From: Oxalobacteraceae bacterium OTU3CINTB1
GTDB taxonomy: Bacteria > Pseudomonadota > Gammaproteobacteria > Burkholderiales > Burkholderiaceae_D
Direction: 5' to 3'
Assembly: GCA_024123955.1 (NCBI GenBank)
Contig: CP099652.1
Coordinates: forward strand, 6,448,001 to 6,512,000
Length of the DNA stretch: 64,000 nucleotides
Both the position numbers and the translations under genes were made by a program. This document shows positions 61,267-64,000 of this stretch, piece after piece; the first letter of the stretch is position 1; each line of letters begins with the position of its first letter. The notes under the pieces were generated by a model. It saw nothing but the letters and a program-made list of their open reading frames with translations, had not been told where the DNA came from and did no database searches.

Positions 61267-61827
61267 TTACTTCACATCCATCAGTTCGACGTCGAAGATC
61301 AGCGCCGAATTCGGCGGGATGCCGCTGCCCGGCGACGGGCGCGAGCCGTAGGCCAGCTCGGACGGAATGATCAGGGTGCGCTTGCCGCCGACCTTCATGC
61401 CCTGGATGCCCTGGTCCCAGCCTTTGATGACGCGGCCGGCGCCGAGCACGAAGTCGAGCGGTTCGCCGCGCGAGATCGACGAGTCGAATTGTTTGCCGTG
61501 CATGTTTTTCGCCAGCGGACGATACAGCCAGCCGGTGTAGTGCATGTAGACGGTGGCGCCGGTACTGGCTTCCTTGCCGGTGCCGACCTTGGTGTCGGTG
61601 ATGATCAGCTGCTCGGCGGCCGGACCCGGCGTGGCCGAACCGACGACCATCGGCGGCGGTGGCGGCGCGACGGCGGGCGTGGCGGTGGTGGTCGGCGCGG
61701 CCGGCGCTGGCTGGGCGGTAGGGGCTGCCGGGGCTGCGGGTGCGGCAGGCGCGGCGGGAGTCTGGGCCTGGGCCACGGAGGCCGCCAGCGCGCACAGCAT
61801 TGCTACTAAAACGGAACTACGCGTCAT
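61267..61827 (-). CDS. Periplasmic FKBP-type peptidyl-prolyl isomerase
   Basis: 186 residues. A signal peptide (cleavage after AQA, residue 21) is followed by an Ala/Pro-rich linker (about 22-70) and an FKBP domain (about 75-186): VYMHYTGWLYR, FDSSISRGEPLDFVLGAGRV, GWDQGIQGMKVGGKRTLIIP and AYGSRPSPGSGIPPNSALIF. It speeds folding of envelope proteins. The linker is variable-looking. The start at 61827 begins MTRSSVLVAMLCALAASVAQ; the longer open frame upstream has no signal peptide. Confidence 0.9.
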   Translation of the reverse strand: MTRSSVLVAMLCALAASVAQAQTPAAPAAPAAPAAPTAQPAPAAPTTTATPAVAPPPPPMVVGSATPGPAAEQLIITDTKVGTGKEASTGATVYMHYTGWLYRPLAKNMHGKQFDSSISRGEPLDFVLGAGRVIKGWDQGIQGMKVGGKRTLIIPSELAYGSRPSPGSGIPPNSALIFDVELMDVK

Positions 61828-61918
61828 GTTTTTTCTTTCAATGAGTTTCTGTGGACGGCACGGCGGCCGGGCCAGCGCGCACAATGATAGCAAACCTGCC
61901 TGGCGCACCGGATAAAAT

Positions 61919-62791
61919 CTACGCCGTCTCGTCAGCCGCCACCGCAGGTACCGGCGCCGGCGCCGCCTGCGCGCCATTGGCCAGCTGCCGCAGCACGTGG
62001 CCGGCGGCGACCATGCCGAAGGTGGCCGTGACCACCATCGCCGAGCCGAAGCCGGCGCAGTTCAAGCCAGTCACGCCGCCGGCGCGGTCGTCGCCGTCGA
62101 CCGCGCACACCTCTCCCGTTTCGGGAAACTTGAGCGGTTCCATCGAGAACACCGCGTCCACGTGGAACTTGGTTTTCTCGCCGCGCGGATAGCCGTACTG
62201 GCTGCGCAAGACCTTGCGCACTTTTTTGAGCAGCGGTTCCTGCTCGGTGCGGGCCAGGTCGCGCACGGCGATCTGAGTCGGATCGGTCTGGCCGCCGGCG
62301 CTGCCGATGATGACCAGCGGCAGCGCGTGCTGGCGGCAATACGCGATCATCGCCGCCTTGGCCTTGACGCTGTCGATGGCGTCGACCACGTAGTCGAACT
62401 TGCCGGTGCCGAGCATCTCGTCGAGATTGTCGGCGCTGACGAAATCCTCGATCTGGTTGACCACGCAATACGGATTGATCTGCGCGATGCGCTCGGCCAG
62501 CGCGCTGATCTTGGCCTGGCCGACAGTGCCGGTCAGCGCCTGGATCTGGCGGTTGATATTCGACTCGGCGACGTTGTCGAGGTCGATGAGGGTCAGTTGG
62601 CCGATGGCGCTGCGGGCCAGCGCCTCGACGATCCACGAGCCGACGCCGCCGACGCCGACCACGCACACGTGGGCGCCCCGGAAGCGCGCCAGCGCGCGTT
62701 CGCCGTACAATCGGGCGATGCCGCCGAAACGGCGGTCGAAGTCGACGGCGTCCGGGCCTTGGTCGACATTAAGGTCAGAGATACTGTTCAT
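61919..62791 (-). CDS. tcdA: tRNA threonylcarbamoyladenosine dehydratase
   Basis: 290 residues, E1/ThiF/MoeB-like. The ATP-binding loop is VVGVGGVGSWIVEAL (about 43-57), followed by LTLIDLDNVAESNINRQ and the catalytic cysteine region. The C-terminal part has KFPETGEVCAVDG and FGMVAAGHVLRQL. It catalyses ATP-dependent cyclisation of t6A to ct6A in tRNAs. It is divergent from the hemerythrin-PdxH frame, with 73 bases between the starts. Confidence 0.92.
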   Translation of the reverse strand: MNSISDLNVDQGPDAVDFDRRFGGIARLYGERALARFRGAHVCVVGVGGVGSWIVEALARSAIGQLTLIDLDNVAESNINRQIQALTGTVGQAKISALAERIAQINPYCVVNQIEDFVSADNLDEMLGTGKFDYVVDAIDSVKAKAAMIAYCRQHALPLVIIGSAGGQTDPTQIAVRDLARTEQEPLLKKVRKVLRSQYGYPRGEKTKFHVDAVFSMEPLKFPETGEVCAVDGDDRAGGVTGLNCAGFGSAMVVTATFGMVAAGHVLRQLANGAQAAPAPVPAVAADETA

Positions 62792-62864
62792 CCCGCCATT
62801 TTACCGGACACGGCGACAAGAATTATTCTAGAATGACTTTCCCCCCTAGCCTAAGCCCCACGCC

Positions 62865-64000
62865 ATGAGCAACGCAGAGAATAAACCCCTGTTCGACACC
62901 GCCCCCGATTTCAGCCAGCCGATAGCAGTTTTGAAACATTGCCACGACCGTATCCGCAAGCAATTGTTGACGATGCAAAACCTGCTGGCCCACCTGCCCG
63001 CCCACGGCGCCGACGCCGAGGCGCAAAAAGCCGCGCAAGCCGTGCTCAAGTATTTCAACAACGCCGCCCACCTGCACCACGACGACGAAGAGCAAAACCT
63101 GATGCCGATGTTGCAGGCCACCGCGCGCGACGCCGACGCCGCGCTGCTCGACGAATTGGTGCCGGGCATCCTGGCCGACCACCAGGCCATGGACAAGGAC
63201 TGGGAAATCGTCCGCGCGCAGCTGGAAAAAATCGCCGCCGGCGACAGCGCCGAGCTGTCGACGCCTGACGTGGAGCGCTTCTGCGACGCCTACGCCGCCC
63301 ACATGGCCAAGGAGGAAGCCAACATCGCGCCGATGGCCAAGCGCCTGTTCAGCCCGGAGCAGATGGCGCAACTGGGCAGCGCGATGCAATTGCGGCGCGG
63401 TATCACGCCCGACCTGCCGCAAAGCCAGGTGCCGGAGCAGCAACAGGTGGCCGTGGCCAAGGCCGTGGCAGACGGCGTGGTGCTGGCCGATCTGCGCCTC
63501 GACTATGGCCGCGCCAGCCTGACGAAAGCGGACGTGCTTGACGACCCGATCGCCCAGTTCGGCAAATGGTTCGACGAGGCGCTGCACGCCAAGGTCAACG
63601 AACCGAACGCGATGAGCGTGGCCACGGTGGGCGCCGACGGCAAGCCAACCTCGCGCATTGTTTTGATCAAGCAATTCGATCCGCGCGGCTTCACCTGGTA
63701 CACCAATTACGACAGCCAGAAGGGGCAGCAATTGCGCGACAACCCGCACGCGGCGCTGCTATTCTTTTGGAACGAACTCGAGCGCCAAGTGCGCATTGAA
63801 GGCAAGGTCGTCAAAACTTCGGCCGAGGAAAGCGATCAATACTTCCATAGCCGGCCGGTGAAAAGCCAGATCGCCGCGATCGCCTCGCGGCAGAGCGCGC
63901 CCATCGCCAGCCGGGAACAGATGGAAGCCAATTACGATGCCTCGGCCGCGATCAGCGGCGAGCATCCGGTGCGGCCGGAACACTGGGGCGGTTACCGCCT
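62865..64000 (+). CDS. pdxH: Hemerythrin domain fused to pyridoxamine 5'-phosphate oxidase (3' end outside window)
   Basis: One uninterrupted frame from the ATG at 62865 to the window end (378 codons, no stop), with an in-frame TAG just upstream of the start. Residues about 15-180 form a hemerythrin domain: histidines in [11 protein letters not shown] (25, 27), [13 protein letters not shown] (HxxxE, 69-76), DHQAMD and [15 protein letters not shown]. After a short linker (about 190-215), PdxH begins at [20 protein letters not shown] and continues with [62 protein letters not shown] and HWGGYRL. PdxH oxidises PNP/PMP to PLP with FMN and O2. No ATG lies in the linker. Most PdxH proteins are about 210 residues without a hemerythrin part. 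Confidence 0.85.
   Translation, partial: MSNAENKPLFDTAPDFSQPIAVLKHCHDRIRKQLLTMQNLLAHLPAHGADAEAQKAAQAVLKYFNNAAHLHHDDEEQNLMPMLQATARDADAALLDELVPGILADHQAMDKDWEIVRAQLEKIAAGDSAELSTPDVERFCDAYAAHMAKEEANIAPMAKRLFSPEQMAQLGSAMQLRRGITPDLPQSQVPEQQQVAVAKAVADGVVLADLRLDYGRASLTKADVLDDPIAQFGKWFDEALHAKVNEPNAMSVATVGADGKPTSRIVLIKQFDPRGFTWYTNYDSQKGQQLRDNPHAALLFFWNELERQVRIEGKVVKTSAEESDQYFHSRPVKSQIAAIASRQSAPIASREQMEANYDASAAISGEHPVRPEHWGGYR

Overview
This 64 kb window comes from a GC-rich chromosome (roughly 65%) of a betaproteobacterium, most likely family Oxalobacteraceae (Massilia, Duganella or Janthinobacterium type). The grounds are gene content and protein style: an NADP-malic enzyme fused to a phosphotransacetylase-like domain, a PEP-CTERM secreted protein, an Ada/2OG-oxygenase pair, type B ribosomal protein L31 next to rho, and an RsbRST stress module wired to histidine kinases. 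No rRNA, intact insertion sequence, CRISPR array or phage module was seen. The placement is inference from remembered family features, not from a search.

Layout. 1-2.4 kb: start of hutU behind a promoter carrying a HutC-type palindrome, then a secreted amidohydrolase. 2.5-4.3 kb: MsbA-like lipid flippase. 4.3-10.4 kb: six tightly packed minus-strand genes (rsbR, rsbS, rsbT, an RsbT-PP2C fusion, a histidine kinase and a hybrid kinase), a stressosome coupled to a phosphorelay with no sigma factor gene. 10.5-13.5 kb: DNA alkylation repair (ada plus oxygenase) and hutC. 13.7-18.1 kb: a 1,452-residue phosphorelay kinase with a THI5/SsuA-like periplasmic sensor. 18.3-20.6 kb: trxA, rho and rpmE2. 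20.7-32.5 kb: a GT-C glycosyltransferase, a divergent FtsH-like protease, a heptad-repeat membrane protein, tRNA-Leu(CAA), small proteins of unknown function, a PEP-CTERM protein, an S10 peptidase and a BNR-repeat protein. 32.5-37.8 kb: a MacAB-type exporter with split MacB and two alpha/beta hydrolases. 37.9-41.4 kb: an alpha-oxoamine synthase next to a two-component system. 41.6-45.9 kb: a GDP-D-rhamnose operon (gmd, rmd, two glycosyltransferases). 46.1-55.5 kb: maeB, an AhpD/peroxiredoxin pair, a LysR regulator, thiL, a REC-PAS-GGDEF-EAL-REC protein and pncC. 55.7-58.7 kb: an orphan pair resembling conjugation proteins TraL and TraM, followed by a lower-GC Fic gene and the 31-codon stump of a SIR2-like gene. 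58.8-64.0 kb: ArsR/CDF metal efflux, cysK, FKBP, tcdA, and a reading frame that joins a hemerythrin domain to pyridoxamine-phosphate oxidase and runs off the window.

The items most worth following up are the decayed Fic-SIR2 operon fused to the TraL/TraM locus, the hemerythrin-PdxH fusion, the stressosome with three consecutive RsbT-like domains (one degenerate), and the FtsH paralog. All functions are read from sequence by eye; none was confirmed by a search.
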